DNA of 64,000 nucleotides from Isoperla grammatica (GCA_945910005.1 OX246748.1:13579733-13643732), one strand, 5' to 3'; positions 1-10,556 are shown, numbered from the stretch's first letter. Program-made: numbers and translations. The notes: a model not told the origin generated them from the sequence alone.

Positions 1-256
1 AACTCGTTGGTTGGGGATGTGAAAGTTCTTTCGCGGACTGTAGAAAAATTACAAAACTCGCTTAGAAATTCTACAATATTAGATTAGTTTTGAGTTGAGT
101 TGAGTTGAGCAACAAGAAGTGAAATGAGAAATGTTATAAAAATTGTGAAACTCAATTACTCTCTGTTTACAAATTACTCTACTACTACTTCATATTTCCA
201 TCGCGAGTTGTTCTCAAAAGTTTTGTATCAACTTTGGAATCACCGTCAGAGGGATG

Positions 257-326
<70 letters not shown>

Positions 327-740
327 CCCCGGTGTGTTAAGCTAGTCTGGTCTGACGGCCGTAAGAGTTGTGGCAACACACAACAACAACAAACAACACG
401 GATCTCTGGCTGTGTCGAGTCGCTCTTCATATCCGGACTTAAAGTGAGGAAACGCAACTTATTTTTAGTCTCATCCGATCGATGTTATTGCTATGATAGA
501 CGAGGCTGTTACACCGCCTGACTGTGACAGTGGTGAGAGAGAGTGTATAGAATGCTGGAACACCCCGGGGATATTCGCGCCACTCTTCTGCTTCTTAAAC
601 CTAGTTGTATATAGACGTGAGGTGTGGGGAATACTGTGATACACTTTCCATTGTTGCGTCTATCACGATGTAGTCTGCCGTTCTTAGGTCATAAGACTTA
701 CGACGAGCAGAGCTACCATAAACATATTATAGACTTTTTT
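1..740. other. Unassigned sequence with a CT/C microsatellite
   Basis: No gene or recognised transposon is visible. A (CT)n tract at 260-302 runs directly into a C-run at 303-324. The small reading frames crossing it are only Ser-Leu/Pro or Arg-Glu/Gly translations of the microsatellite. TGAGT repeats near 90-110 are trivial. The first SINE fragments start just after 740. Confidence 0.6.
260..324. repeat. (CT)n followed by (C)n microsatellite
   Basis: About 21 CT dinucleotides are followed by about 22 consecutive C. The length is probably unstable and sequence accuracy here is limited. Confidence 0.95.
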
Positions 741-1067
741 GTTTGATTGATAGTTGGGCTTTACGTCTCTTGATTGATATTTGGGCTTAACGTCTCATAT
801 TTTTGCAACGAGGCTAATCGAGACAATGAGTGGGTGATATATGAAGATGAAATATGGGACTGTTTGGAGGAATGGGGAAAGTAGGTGGGCGCGTGAGGAA
901 AGGGGAAATGGGAGGAAAGGGGATTGGGGTGTGGACTGCAACGAGGCTAATCGAGACAATGAGTGGGTGATATATGAAGATGAAATAGAGGGCTGTTTGG
1001 AGGAAAGAAGCAAGTTGGAGGGCGCGTGAGGAAAGGGGAAAGGGGATTGGGGTGTGGACTGCACTTA
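741..1067 (-). mobile_element. SINE-A, two 5'-truncated copies in tandem
   Basis: Two head-to-tail SINE-A copies (about 769-932 and 939-1064), both lacking the 5' head. Each reads, on the plus strand, GAGGCTAATCGAGACAATGA, then the purine-rich tract, and stops at the GTGTGGACTGCA boundary. The left edge carries short extra copies of the TTGATTGATATTTGGGCTT tail. Confidence 0.8.
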
Positions 1068-1107
1068 TGATTGATTGATATTTGGGCTTAACGTTTCATA
1101 TTTCTGC

Positions 1108-1461
1108 ATGATTATTGATTGATTTTGATTATTTGGGCTTAACGTCTCATATTTTTGCAACGAGGCTAATCAAGACAATGAGTGGTCATAACGAGGCTAA
1201 TCGAGACAATGAGTGGGTGATATATGAAGATGAAATATGGGGCTGTTTGGAGGAAAGGGGCAAGTAGGAGGGCGCGTGAGGAAAGGGGAAAGGGGAGGAA
1301 AGATGATTGGGGTGTGAACTGCACTTCGTCTGACTTCTCCTCCTCGACCAGTCCGGCTAGGGTGGCCCTACCAGAAGCATACGCTTCCGCCGGCATAGCT
1401 CTCGGGATCAGCAAAGCACACAAACCTGCCCACCACGATAAGGTAGCAGTCCCTGGGCAGG
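1108..1461 (-). mobile_element. SINE-A, near-complete copy
   Basis: It has all SINE-A parts. In sense (minus) order these are the CCTGCCCAGG 5' end, a head with GAAGCGTATGCTTC, a pyrimidine-rich middle, then TTGCAAAAATATGAGACG and a TCAA tail. The segment GAGGCTAATCGAGACAATGA is partly duplicated near 1160-1210. An 80-100 codon frame is open on both strands but is shared by most copies and is not taken as a gene. Confidence 0.88.
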
Positions 1462-1479
1462 AAATCAGATTTAAAACCA

Positions 1480-1865
1480 AGCAGGATTTATATTAAATAA
1501 ATAAAGCAATGAAAAATACTTTTTGCTGTTCAACGACGTAGCCTACTGAACAGCCCGGCCTTATGACATGAGGGTCGGTCCATGCGCCCCCTCCCTCCGC
1601 CCCCCCGTCCTTATGACGTCAGCACGGCTTGACCCCTGCACGCGTCGTCTCGACCTCTTCACCGTGTTTACCGCGCAAACAACCCCCGCACGCGTCCTGG
1701 ACCCCTGATCCTCGCAAACCCTCGAGACATGATTGGTGTGTGAATCAGCCTGTTTACGCCGAGTGTTGAGCAGTGATGGACACGCAGCGGTTGAATGATG
1801 ATGAACTGTGGATTCTTTGATTGGCTGGCGTGTAACGAACGACGCGCTCAACTCTTCACGGTCAT
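1480..1865. other. Unassigned GC-rich sequence
   Basis: No coding exon or known repeat is recognised. There is one TGACGTCA palindrome at 1614-1621 and a degenerate TTCAACGACGTAGCCTAC near 1530 that resembles the third SINE tail family. Confidence 0.5.
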
Positions 1866-1895
1866 GTTGGATGATTGATTGATGTTTGGGCTTAA

Positions 1896-2267
1896 GAGCG
1901 AGGGATACCTCTACGTCAAAAACCGCAGAAAATTTTCATTTTTTAATTATATCTCAAGATTGAAACACAATATCGAAAATCTGAGAAACCATAGCACTGT
2001 GGTTTGGTAAGCCCTACATACTGAATGATAAATGTATTAAACGTTTTAATCAGTATGACTGTGATAACGATTTCCTTAAATTACTAGGGAAATCGTTATC
2101 ACAGTCATACTGATTATAATGGTAAATACATTTACCATTCAGTATGTAGGGCTTACCAAACCACAGCGCTATGGTTTCTCAGATTTTCGATTTTGTGTTT
2201 CAATCTTGAGATATAATTAAAAAATGAAAATTTTCTGCGGTTTTTGACGTAAAGGTATCCTTCGCTC
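1896..2267. mobile_element. Foldback MITE with TTAA target-site duplication
   Basis: A 372-bp near-perfect palindrome. The arms start GAGCGAGGGATACC and end GGTATCCTTCGCTC, extend about 180 bp each and meet at a short loop near 2078-2090. It is flanked by TTAA at 1892-1895 and 2268-2271. Removing it plus one TTAA restores an uninterrupted SINE-A tail (GGGCTTAACGTTTCAT), so the target site is reconstructed. TTAA targeting is known for piggyBac- and Kolobok-type transposons. The termini do not start with the piggyBac CCC, so the superfamily is open. There is no coding capacity. Confidence 0.85.
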
Positions 2268-2271
2268 TTAA

Positions 2272-2335
2272 CGTTTCATATTTTTGCAACTTGGCTAATC
2301 GAAACGATGAGTGGGTGAATAGAAAATGGGCAATT
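2272..2335 (-). mobile_element. SINE-A tail fragment (right half of the foldback target)
   Basis: It continues the SINE tail interrupted by the foldback at 1896-2267: CATATTTTTGCAACTTGGC, then GATGAGTGGGTGA. It is 5'-truncated where the 72-bp tandem array begins. Confidence 0.75.
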
Positions 2336-2337
2336 CC

Positions 2338-2820
2338 ACTGATAGGAATGTCTGACTGAGTGACTCTGACTGACTGACTGACTGACTGACTGACTGACTG
2401 ACTGACTGACTGACTGACTGACTGACTGAGATTGGGCCTCATGCAGTAACTGCTCCGATAGGGTTTAAGGGCGCTTCAACCAGTTAGGTCATTTTGCAGA
2501 TAGGAATGTCGACTGAGTGACACTGACTGACTGAGTGATAGTGGGCCTCTTTCATTCAGTAACTGCTCCGATAGGAATGTCTGACTGAGTGACACTGACT
2601 GACTGAGTGGGATTGAGTCTCCCTCATGCAGTAACTGCTCCGATAGGAATGTCTGACTGAGTGACACTGACTGACTGGGTGGGATTGGGCCTCCCTCATG
2701 CAGTAACTGCTCCGATAGGAATGTCTGACTGAGTGACACTGACTGACTGAGTGGAATTGGGCCTCGCTCATGGAGTAACTGCTCCGATAGGAATGTCTGA
2801 CTGAGTGACACTGACTGATT
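2338..2820. repeat. 72-bp tandem repeat with internal GACT expansion
   Basis: The phrase CTGCTCCGATAGGAATGTCT recurs at 2563, 2635, 2707 and 2779, an exact 72-bp period (24 codons, hence the long open frames on the minus strand). The first unit has its GACT core expanded to a roughly 60-bp microsatellite at 2367-2427. The second has a 42-bp piece of LINE 3' UTR inserted at about 2459-2500. It is not considered protein-coding. Confidence 0.9.
2459..2500 (-). mobile_element. 42-bp LINE 3'-UTR fragment inside the satellite
   Basis: The segment GGGTTTAAGGGCGCTTCAAC through GTCATTTTGC equals the 3' UTR of the LINE family. It sits between GATA on both sides, within CTCCGATAGGAATG of the 72-bp unit. 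Confidence 0.85.
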
Positions 2821-2821
2821 G

Positions 2822-3130
2822 ATAGATTGATTATTTGGGCTTAACGTCTCATATTTTTGCAACGAGGCTAATCGAGACAATGAGTGGCTCATATATGAAG
2901 ATGAAATATGGGGCTGTTTGGAGGAAATGGGACAATAGGAGGGCGGGGTGGAAAGGGAAAGGGGAGGAAAGGGGATTGGGGTGCGGACTGCATTTCGTCT
3001 GACTCCTCCTCCTCGACCAGTCCGGCTAGGGTGGCCCTACCAGAAGCAAACGCTTCCGCCGGCATAGCTCCAGGAATCATCAAAGCACGCAAACCTGCCC
3101 ACCACGATAAGGTAGCAGTCCCTGGGCAGC
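2822..3130 (-). mobile_element. SINE-A, near-complete copy
   Basis: It runs from the TTGATTATTTGGGCTTAACG tail to the CCCTGGGCAG 5' end. The middle tract is mostly purines on the plus strand. Confidence 0.88.
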
Positions 3131-3204
3131 TACAATATCGTCAACTATTTCATTATTTGTGACTGAACGACGTACTCAAGCTCATAAAGTCAACTAATGT
3201 CGGC

Positions 3205-3267
3205 CAATTATGCGCCTCTCACGACTCGCAGACTCACCCTAACCCAAATTCTAACCAAGGGCACGTA

Positions 3268-3268
<1 letters not shown>
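3205..3268 (-). mobile_element. SINE-B 5'-end fragment
   Basis: GCCTCTCACGACTCGCAGAC followed by a CTAACCCAAATTCTAACC block is homologous to the 5' end of the fuller SINE-B at 7092-7414 (CGCCTCTTACGACTAGCAGA). No body or tail remains. Confidence 0.55.
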
Positions 3269-3311
<43 letters not shown>

Positions 3312-3475
3312 ACTTGGGCTTAACGTCTCATATCTTTGCAACTTGGCTAATCGAGACGATGAGTGGGTGAAATATGAAGATAAAATTGGGTGGGGGGCGG
3401 GGTTTGGTGAAAAGGGGCAAGTAGGAGGATGGGAAATAAATGGGGAATTGGAGGAAAAGTGAGTGGAGAATGAAG
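3269..3475 (-). mobile_element. SINE-A, 5'-truncated, with long TTGA tail
   Basis: A (TTGA)n tract at 3269-3311 forms the 3' tail. The body runs to the purine tract and stops before the GTGGACTGCA point. Confidence 0.8.
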
Positions 3476-3718
3476 CGTCTTAAAGACGCAGCCATATATA
3501 TTGTTGCAATACTCTTCTTAGAACTGTACCTCCGCGCCGTAAGCCCGGCAGTCCTTCAGCTGTCATCGCTTCCGCCATTACCAGCGATTTACTTTTTCTC
3601 TCGCTTTTTCTGTCTTACTTCTCATCTTGACGCAGTATTTACAACGTTTCGCTTTCATGCAATTCAAAGCGCCAACCGTTGTGGAAAGTGATCGTCGCTC
3701 TGCGAAAATCGTAGTCGA

Positions 3719-3755
3719 CCCCCCCCTTCTCCCCCCCCCCCCCCTCCCCCCCCCC
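3719..3755. repeat. C-rich low-complexity tract
   Basis: Runs of C broken by T, inside otherwise unassigned sequence (3476-3850). The Pro- or Gly-rich frames here are not genes. Confidence 0.9.
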
Positions 3756-3854
3756 GTCCATTTCCCGCACCTCTTCCTGTCTGCATGCACATTGCACTGT
3801 TGGCTGTCTTTCTTCTCCCCGCCAGCAGGAGTGGGCAACGATCCATGTTGATTC

Positions 3855-4195
3855 ATTGATATTTGGGCTTGATTGATTGATTAATGGGGCTTAACGTCTC
3901 ATATTTATGCAACGATGTCTAATCGAGACGATGAGCGTAACGTCTCACATGTTTGCAACTTGGCTTATCGAGACGATGAAGATATATGAAGGTGATGTAT
4001 AAATATTGATTAATAGATTGATACTTGGGCTAAACTTCTCACATTTCTGCAACTTGGCTAATCGATTGATTGATATTTGGGCTTAACGTCTCGTATTTTT
4101 GATTTGATATTTGGGCTTAACGTCTCATATTTTTGCAACGAGGCTAATCGAGACACGAGGCTAATCGAGACAATAAGTGGGTGATATATGAAGAG
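3855..4195 (-). mobile_element. Ladder of short SINE tails
   Basis: At least five successive, severely 5'-truncated SINE-A/B tails (ATTTGGGCTTAACGTCTCAT and variants), each only 35-100 bp and all in one orientation. It looks like serial insertion into earlier tails. Confidence 0.75.
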
Positions 4196-4392
4196 TTGAT
4201 TTAATAACCGAAATAAAGAATACAGCTGTATAAAATGAGGGACAGGGAAGTGTTGGGAGTATTGGGCAGGGTATATTGAACATTTAAAAAAATACTTTCA
4301 AGGCGTATCAAATCTCGTTCTGTGACAACGTATTTCTTCTCACAATTGCTAGAGATAAGGTGATTATCTTGCCATCTTGGGTCCAGACGCTA

Positions 4393-4770
4393 GATTGATT
4401 GATATTTGGGCTTAACGTCTCATATTTTTGCAACTAAGCTAATCAAGACGATGAGTGGGTGATAATGAAGATGAAATTGGGGGCTCTCTGCAGGAAAGGG
4501 GCAAGTAGGAGGGCGGGGTAGAAAGGGGAAAGGGGATAAAAAGGGAGGATGAGGATGTGGACTGCATTTTGTCTGACTTCTCGTCCTCAACCTGTAGATA
4601 GATAGATAGATATTTGGGCTTAACGTCTCCTATTTCTGCAACGAGGCTAATCGAGACAATGAGTGGGTGATAGATGAAATGAAATATGTGGCTGTTTGGA
4701 GGAAAGGAGCAAGTTGGAGATTAGATTATTTGGGCTTAACGTCTTACATTTTTGCAACTTGACAAATGTC
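4393..4770 (-). mobile_element. SINE-A, three truncated copies
   Basis: One copy (4393-4595) reaches the first bases of the head (TCTGACTTCTCGTCCTCAACC). It is followed by a 5'-truncated copy (about 4597-4720) and a tail stub (4723-4765). Confidence 0.75.
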
Positions 4771-5235
4771 ATTCTTTATCGCAATACCTATTCAACTACT
4801 CGTTCGGGCAGGGTAGTAACAATTTGGAAAGATACTTGAAAAACCATGGATAGAAGTCTATTCATAGGTTGCACGTACGTCACATCTGTGCGCGTGGCGG
4901 CAGGAGAACAAACTGAAGCCTCTAGTGGGAGACCACATACATCCCTTGTCTTCATAATTCAGCCTGTTTTTTTTTTTTTTTTTTTTTTAGTTGGAATGTG
5001 TGGTAAATTGTGATTTTTGATTACTTAAATTTTTTTCTGATTTTAACTTATGCTTTTTTGTAAATTTGAATAATATGCTCCATCTAACAGGATAGACGTT
5101 CATCAATTGTGTCGCAATCATGGCGGCTGTGACGTTACGTGAGAACTATGACTTCTACTGACAACCAGTTAAGTACACTTAGCATGGTTCTAATAGGAAC
5201 TGTTTTGTTACATTTAATATAATCTATGTATCTAT
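4770..5235. other. Unassigned AT-rich sequence with T-run
   Basis: A T-run lies at 4967-4988. I see no gene, splice-flanked exon or known repeat. Confidence 0.5.
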
Positions 5236-5412
5236 GATTGATTGATTGATAGATAGATATTTGGGCTTAACATATCATATTTTCGCAACTAGGCTAATCG
5301 AGACAATGAGTGGGTGATAGATGAAGATTCAATAGGGGGCTGTATGAAGGAAAGAGGCAAGTAGGAGGGCGGGGTGAAACATTGGAAGGGGAAGGGGGAG
5401 GAAAATGGAAGG
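5236..5412 (-). mobile_element. SINE-A, 5'-truncated copy
   Basis: Tail TTGATTGATAGATAGATATTT, then a body with GATAGATGAAGATTCAATAG. It ends in the purine tract. Confidence 0.75.
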
Positions 5413-5880
5413 GTTGATTTGATTATTTGGGCTTAACGTCTCATATTTTTGCAACGAGGCTAATCGAGACAATGAGTGGGTGATATATGAAGATGAAATA
5501 TGGGGCTATTTGGAGGAAAAGGGCAAGTAGGAGGGAGCGTGAGGAAAGGGGAAAGGGGAGGAAAGGGGATTGGGGTGTGGACTGCACTTCGTCTGACTTC
5601 TCCTCCTCGACCAATCCGGCTAGGGTGGCCCTACCAGAAGCATACGCTTCCGCCGGCATAGCTCCAGGAATCATCAAAGCGCACAAACCTGCCCACCACG
5701 ATAAGGTAGCAGTCCCTGGGCAGGAGTAGGAAAGGAGGTTGGGGTGTGGACTGCACTTTGTCTGACTTCTCCACCTCGACCAGTCCGGCTAGGGTGGCCC
5801 TACCAGAAGCATACGCTTCCGCCGGCATAGCTCTCGGAATCATTAAAGCACGCAAACCTGCCCACCACGATAAGGTATAG
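5413..5880 (-). mobile_element. SINE-A, complete copy plus a second 5' half (dimer)
   Basis: A complete copy (5413-5724) is directly followed by the 5' half of another (5725-5880). The second starts in the purine tract and repeats the whole head, differing by an inserted TA in the GATAAGGTATAGCAGCC end. This looks like a tandem dimer rather than two independent insertions. Confidence 0.85.
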
Positions 5881-6021
5881 CAGCCGGAAGGTCTGAAAGT
5901 GGTTTTGATGATGATGATGATTTAGAATTTAGAATTTATTGGGTATTTAGGCTTAACGTCTCATATTTTTGCAACGTGGCTAATCGAGACGATGAGTGGG
6001 ATATGAATTTTGAATTTATTG

Positions 6022-6327
6022 AATTGAATTGAATTGAATTTATTGGGTTTAAGGGCGCTTCAACCAGTTAGGTCATTTTGCGCCACCAAGATGGTGTTTT
6101 GCAAGCTAAGTTATTAAGTTACTAGGAAAGTAGTAATTATGTTTTAATTTCATACGAATTTAGTTTATATTATTTTATATTTTTAAGTGGTTGTTATGTA
6201 TTTATTTAAATTATTGGAAAAACTGCGTGCGGACAAGAAATTTTAAAAGTGTATCACAATTCTCGTATGACAAAAGTTCTTCATACAACGGGGAAAGCTT
6301 TAATTGTGTTTTCAACACATCATAGCA
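6022..6327 (-). mobile_element. LINE, 5'-truncated copy (3' UTR plus end of ORF2)
   Basis: In sense order it has the last about 30 codons of ORF2 (ending FLVRTQFFQQF), the AT-rich 3' UTR, the conserved GCGCCCTTAAACCCAATAAA block with an AATAAA signal, and an AATTC-type tail. The sequence right of it (6331-6395) has a decayed SINE-B-like CTAGACGGG end. Confidence 0.85.
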
Positions 6328-6395
6328 GTCCGTGGGCGGGTCGTCTCTCACGACAGGCAGGGCTCTCCTTACCGGCTAGACGGGTGGCATGTTGC

Positions 6396-6835
6396 CGTGT
6401 ATAATATTGATATTCACACAAGTGTCGTCGTCATTATTTATTTCGCGGCTCAGTGACGGTCGGGCTGTCATCGGAAGTCGCAAAGAGGATTAATGAACGG
6501 CTGATCCGTGGATCGAGTGCGCGCAGCGCTGCCAGCGAGCGGAAATGGAACGAACCGCAGCAGCGCTCGGCCGTCCTTTCAACTAAACGTGACAAATGAA
6601 ACGTCCGGCCGGCTGGCTGGCTGACTGGCTGGCTGACTGGCTGACTGGCTGACTGGCTGACTGACTGGCTGACTGTTAAAAGCAAAATAACCTTTTCGTT
6701 CTGTTCTGCTAATTAATCAGGCTCTTACTTCAAAGGTTCCTCCGTGATATTCTACGGCGCTGGGGGGGGGGGGGGGGGGGTACCTGGCCAGCTCACGTTT
6801 CATTATGTCATTGTGGAAGTACAACTGACTGGTGG
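6396..6835. other. Unassigned, GC-rich, with GGCTGACT and G-run repeats
   Basis: A (GGCTGACT)n-like tract at 6605-6674 and a G-run at 6762-6780. No gene is recognised. The reading frames crossing here are low-complexity artefacts. Confidence 0.5.
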
Positions 6836-6837
6836 GA

Positions 6838-7085
6838 TTGATTGATTGATTATTTGGGCTTAACGTCTCATATTTGTGCAACGTGGCTAATCGAGACAAT
6901 GAGTAGGTGAAATATGAAGATGAAATAAAGGGGATGTTTGGAGGAAAGGAGCAAGTAGGAGGGCGGGGAGGATAGGGGAAGGGAAGGTTTGGGGAAAGGG
7001 GGAGGATTGATTGATAGATTGAGTGGGTGAATTATGAACATGATGGGGGGTGTTAGGAGGTAAAGGGCCAGTGGGGGGAAAAGGG
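6838..7085 (-). mobile_element. SINE-A, two truncated copies
   Basis: A 5'-truncated copy (6838-7005) is followed by a second decayed one (7005-7085). Both end in the purine tract. Confidence 0.65.
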
Positions 7086-7091
7086 GGAAAA

Positions 7092-7414
7092 GATTGATTT
7101 ATTTATTGATAAAGGGGGCTTAACGTCTCATGTTTGTGCACAATTGCTAATCGAGACTATGAGCGGGTTATAATGAAGATAATGAAGATGAGGAAGATGA
7201 TGAAGAAAAAAGCCAAGTCCGAATCAGATCAATTGCACATCGCGTGGGTCGTCTTACGGGAGTCCAGCAAGGGAGGCCAGGGTCAAATGGGAGGAGCAAT
7301 CTTCAGTGGGATAATGGGGAGGGGGGGAGAAGGGAGGGACAGGGTCACCTTTCGTCGCCTCTTACGACTAGCAGAGTCACTCTGGGCCTATTCTTCCCCG
7401 GGCCCAGACGGGCG
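7092..7414 (-). mobile_element. SINE-B, near-complete copy
   Basis: It differs from SINE-A. The body has AGCCAAGTCCGAATCAGATC, the 5' part has CGCCTCTTACGACTAGCAGA then GGGCCCAGACGGG, and the tail has GGGGGCTTAACGTCTCATG. The 5' motif (tacgactagcag...ccccggg...acggg) resembles widespread molluscan SINE ends; this is recollection, not a search. The 162-codon frame across it is incidental. Confidence 0.7.
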
Positions 7415-7797
7415 GAGACGAGTGTTCAATGATGTCCGTAGGTCCAGCGTATACACTGGTAACATGTTCACTTCTTGTTTTTCATCGCGGCTCGAGCTAA
7501 CAGTGATTCCGCTCTACAAAGCTGCACATTTCCTTTTGACAATCTTGCGTCCGTCGCGAGCAAAGCCAGCCACGGCCACTCGAGTCCGGCGTTCGGAATT
7601 GAGCTTTCACAGCGCTTTCTAAATCCCTCCAGTCGAATCGAATGGAACCGAAAGCCGTGTGCGGTTTTGCTTTCTGTCGTAACTTTTGATGTGCGAAGGT
7701 AGGAGGGGTGGGGAGATATTCTAAGAGCACGTTATGCAAGTGCTCTTCATATCCTTCCTCACTCTATAGTCTACTGTCGCAATGCACGGCACTCTAT

Positions 7798-8690
7798 GTT
7801 TGATTGACAGATTGATATCTGGGCTTATCGTCTCATGGTTTTGCAACGTGGCTAATCGAGGCGATGAGTTTGTAAAATATGAAGATGAAGATGTTTGGAG
7901 GATTTGATTTGATATTTTGGCTTAACGTCTCATATTTTTTTATATTTTGGTTTTACGTCTCATGATGATGATGATTAATGGGGCTTATTTTTGCAACTTG
8001 GCTAATCTAGACGATACCAACACAATCACCATAAAGTGACAGGCCATAATGTATATAATTATTATTATTACATCAGTGGGGTTAGGGGGCTCCAAGATTT
8101 GCCGCAGCCCCCAACCCCCCACTTTGATTAATAAATAAAACAATACTAAATATGTGTTATCAAGTTAGAGGGGGTGAATTATGAAGTTTATTGATTGATA
8201 TTTGGGCTTAACGTCTCATATTTTTGCAACGAGGCTAATCGAGACAATGAGTGGGTGATATTTGAAGATGAAATAGGGGGCTGTTTGGAGGAAGATTGAT
8301 TGATTGATATTTGGGTGTAACGTCTCATAGTTTTGTAATTTGGCTAATTGCAAAGCGGTGTTTTCAAGTTCATGTTTCCGAATACCTGTACATTCTTAAA
8401 ACAGACAAATGTGCATGTCAAGGTAAGGAAGCGATATCTTATTATGTTCTACACTTGGAAATCATAGGCGCATTGCCACCATTTTGAACAATAGACCAAC
8501 TGATTGATATTCGGTCTTAACGTCTTATATTTTTGCAACTAGGCTAATCGAGACTATGAGTGGGTGACATATGAAGTTGATTGATTGATTGATTGATTGA
8601 TATTTGGGCTGAACGTCTTATACTTTTGCAACTTGGCTAATCAAGACGATGAGTGGGTGATAATGAAGATGCTCCTCGACCAATAAGCGG
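7798..8690 (-). mobile_element. Cluster of truncated SINE-A/B tails
   Basis: Six or more 5'-truncated copies, starting near 7798, 7905, 7960, 8190, 8296, 8500 and 8578. They are separated by short unassigned AT-rich stretches (8030-8185, 8340-8495). All have the tail on the left. Confidence 0.7.
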
Positions 8691-9290
8691 GCGAACCGAA
8701 GCGCTCGGCGGCGCCGTTGGAGACAACATAGAATCTTTTTTGTTTTATTTGTACTTATTTTTACGTGAAGAGTGCACTACTCAATTATTGTCAAAGCACT
8801 TGAAGAGAGTTTATCTTTTAAAGTTGTTATGTATTTCTTTGCAAGATATGAGGCGCGGTGTTTTGTTTTCCTAAGGCTTTGTTACTGGTTGTAAATTTTT
8901 AAGAAAATTGAAACCATGGAGAATTAATTGTAAGTACACACCTTCATCTAATAATTGATTGTACAGGTTTTTATGTTGTTTTTGCATGATAATACTGCTA
9001 ATAATTGATGTGCAAGTGTATGTGTACATGATTATCAACTACATTTATTCTTCAGTTGAGAGTAGATGCTAATTAGCAATTATTTTACTTGATCATAGGC
9101 CTATGCCTGAAACATGAATTCTGAATAGCTAGGTGGACTAGGCCAAGCTAGACTTTGATATTGTTGTGTACTTTTTAGCCTAGATTTATGTCGTAGTTTG
9201 TAAGTATTACGACAATATTTAGCAGAATCAAATCAAGAGACAATTGTAATGTTAGTCGTATGCTCAATATAATTTTGTTGTTTGCTTCAG

Positions 9291-9350
9291 ATAACGATGA
9301 TTTCGAAATGTACGCGGATAGCTGCGTGGAGGTTATGAACAACCTTGAAG
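9291..9350 (+). CDS. Candidate internal exon (60 bp) of an unidentified host gene
   Basis: The segment is preceded by a good 3' splice site (TTGTTGTTTGCTTCAG) and followed by a 5' splice site (GTAAGAAT). Only one of the three frames is open. It reads an acidic peptide containing NDDFEMYADSCVEVMNNLE and has phase 1 at both ends. The end phase exactly fits the only open frame of the next candidate exon at 10557. No domain is recognised. The intron to the next exon contains a LINE inserted with a clean target duplication. The call rests on splice motifs plus phase compatibility and has no transcript or homology support. Confidence 0.45.
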
Positions 9351-9417
9351 GTAAGAATGTATACATATTACATTAAGACACAATTGTTTGTTGTGTATGT
9401 GTCGTGTGTGTCTTGCA

Positions 9418-10393
9418 ATTTAAATTTATTGGGTTTAAGGGCGCTTCAACCAGTTAGGTCATTTTGCGCCACCAAGATAGTGTTTTGCAAGCTAAGTAAT
9501 CAAGTAACTATGAAAGTAGTAATTATGTTTTAATTTTATATGAATTTAATTTATATAATTTTATATTTATAATTGGTTGTATTTAAAATTGTTGGAAAAA
9601 CTGTGTGCGGACAAGAAATTTTAAAAGTTTATCACAATTCTCGTATGACAAAAGTTCGTCATACAACGGGGAAAGCTTTAATTGTGTTTTCAACACATCA
9701 TGTTTGGTACATTCTGACAATATGTGACGTACAGTCAGAGTGACGTCACAAGTGTCACATTTAGGGACAACCTTTTCTCTAGTGAGGAGATAGCCATGAG
9801 TCAAACGAGTGTGGCCAATGCGAGCCCGTGCCAACACAACCTCTTCCCGGCGAGAAAGACGGGAAGATGGAGGCCGCACTTTATTGATTAATTTAGGCAT
9901 CACACTGTGCAACTTGTTCAGTTGCACTTGGTCCCAAGCAGCTTGTCGTTTATCTAAAATGACTTGTTTGAACGCACTCTTGACATCTGGAACAGGGACG
10001 ATATCGAAGTCAACATGGCGATGTTGACAGGCTGCCTTTGCAGCCTGATCGGCCAATTCGTTTCCTTCGATTCCCACGTGTCCAGGTACCCAGCAAAATT
10101 CGATAGTATAATTCCTCGAATTGAGTTTCTCCAGATAAAACTGAATGTCTTGGACCAAGTGATGGACGGAATACATGATACAAATTGCTTGAAGTCCACT
10201 CATGCTATCCGAACAAATTAAAAACTTACCCTTTGGAGAACGTGATATATATTTCAGAGCTTCGCGAATGGCGACCAACTCTGCGGTGAAAACTGAACAC
10301 ATGTCGTGTAACCTGAATTGTTCAGTTAAGGCGGAGCAATAAAAGCTACATCCTACCTTGTTGTCAATTTTGGAGCCATCTGTGAACACCAAG
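9418..10393 (-). mobile_element. LINE, 5'-truncated copy with perfect TSD
   Basis: A 976-bp insertion holding the 3' UTR and the RNase H end of ORF2, truncated at the start of the RNase H domain. The perfect 12-bp target duplication and an intact frame imply a recent insertion. It lies in the candidate intron between 9351 and 10556 and is antisense to the plus-strand exons. Confidence 0.93.
9583..10392 (-). pseudogene. LINE ORF2 C-terminal fragment: RNase H and CCHC-type finger
   Basis: 269 codons are open to the natural stop. The RNase H catalytic set is complete: D4 in FTDGSK, E38 in TAELVAIREAL, D62 in CSDSMSG, H105 in WVPGHVG and D115 in NELADQAA. A Cys/His finger follows near residues 213-230 (CDTCDVTLTVRHILSEC), typical of RNase H-bearing non-LTR retrotransposons. 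The reverse transcriptase and endonuclease are missing, so this copy is not functional. It is about 98% like the copies at 13.7, 15.3 and 20.9 kb by eye. Confidence 0.92.
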
Positions 10394-10556
10394 GTGTGTC
10401 TTGCAGTGCGTGTGGTGCGTGTCGTATGTATCGTGCATGTGTAAGGTAAGTTAGGTAAGGGGTGACTGTTATAATAATAATAATATAAATTTTAATATAA
10501 TTTATAATGAATGTGGGATTTCACTTGTACACTAACGCTTGTCTCGTTGTTTGTAG

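Larger units (their letters stand above)
9406..10405. repeat. 12-bp target-site duplication flanking a LINE
   Basis: GTGTGTCTTGCA occurs at 9406-9417 and again at 10394-10405, exactly bracketing the LINE copy 9418-10393. Confidence 0.9.

Noticed and set aside
185..521. Frames with Ser-Leu, Arg-Glu and poly-Pro runs
   Set aside because: They are translations of the (CT)n(C)n microsatellite.
2200..2892. 138-codon Ser/Gln/Val-rich frame
   Set aside because: It is a translation of the 72-bp tandem repeat and the GACT microsatellite.
9809..10221. Plus-strand frames repeated in each LINE copy (MWPMRARANTTSS, MFERT types)
   Set aside because: They are antisense shadows of the RNase H coding sequence and are conserved only because the ORF2 copies are.
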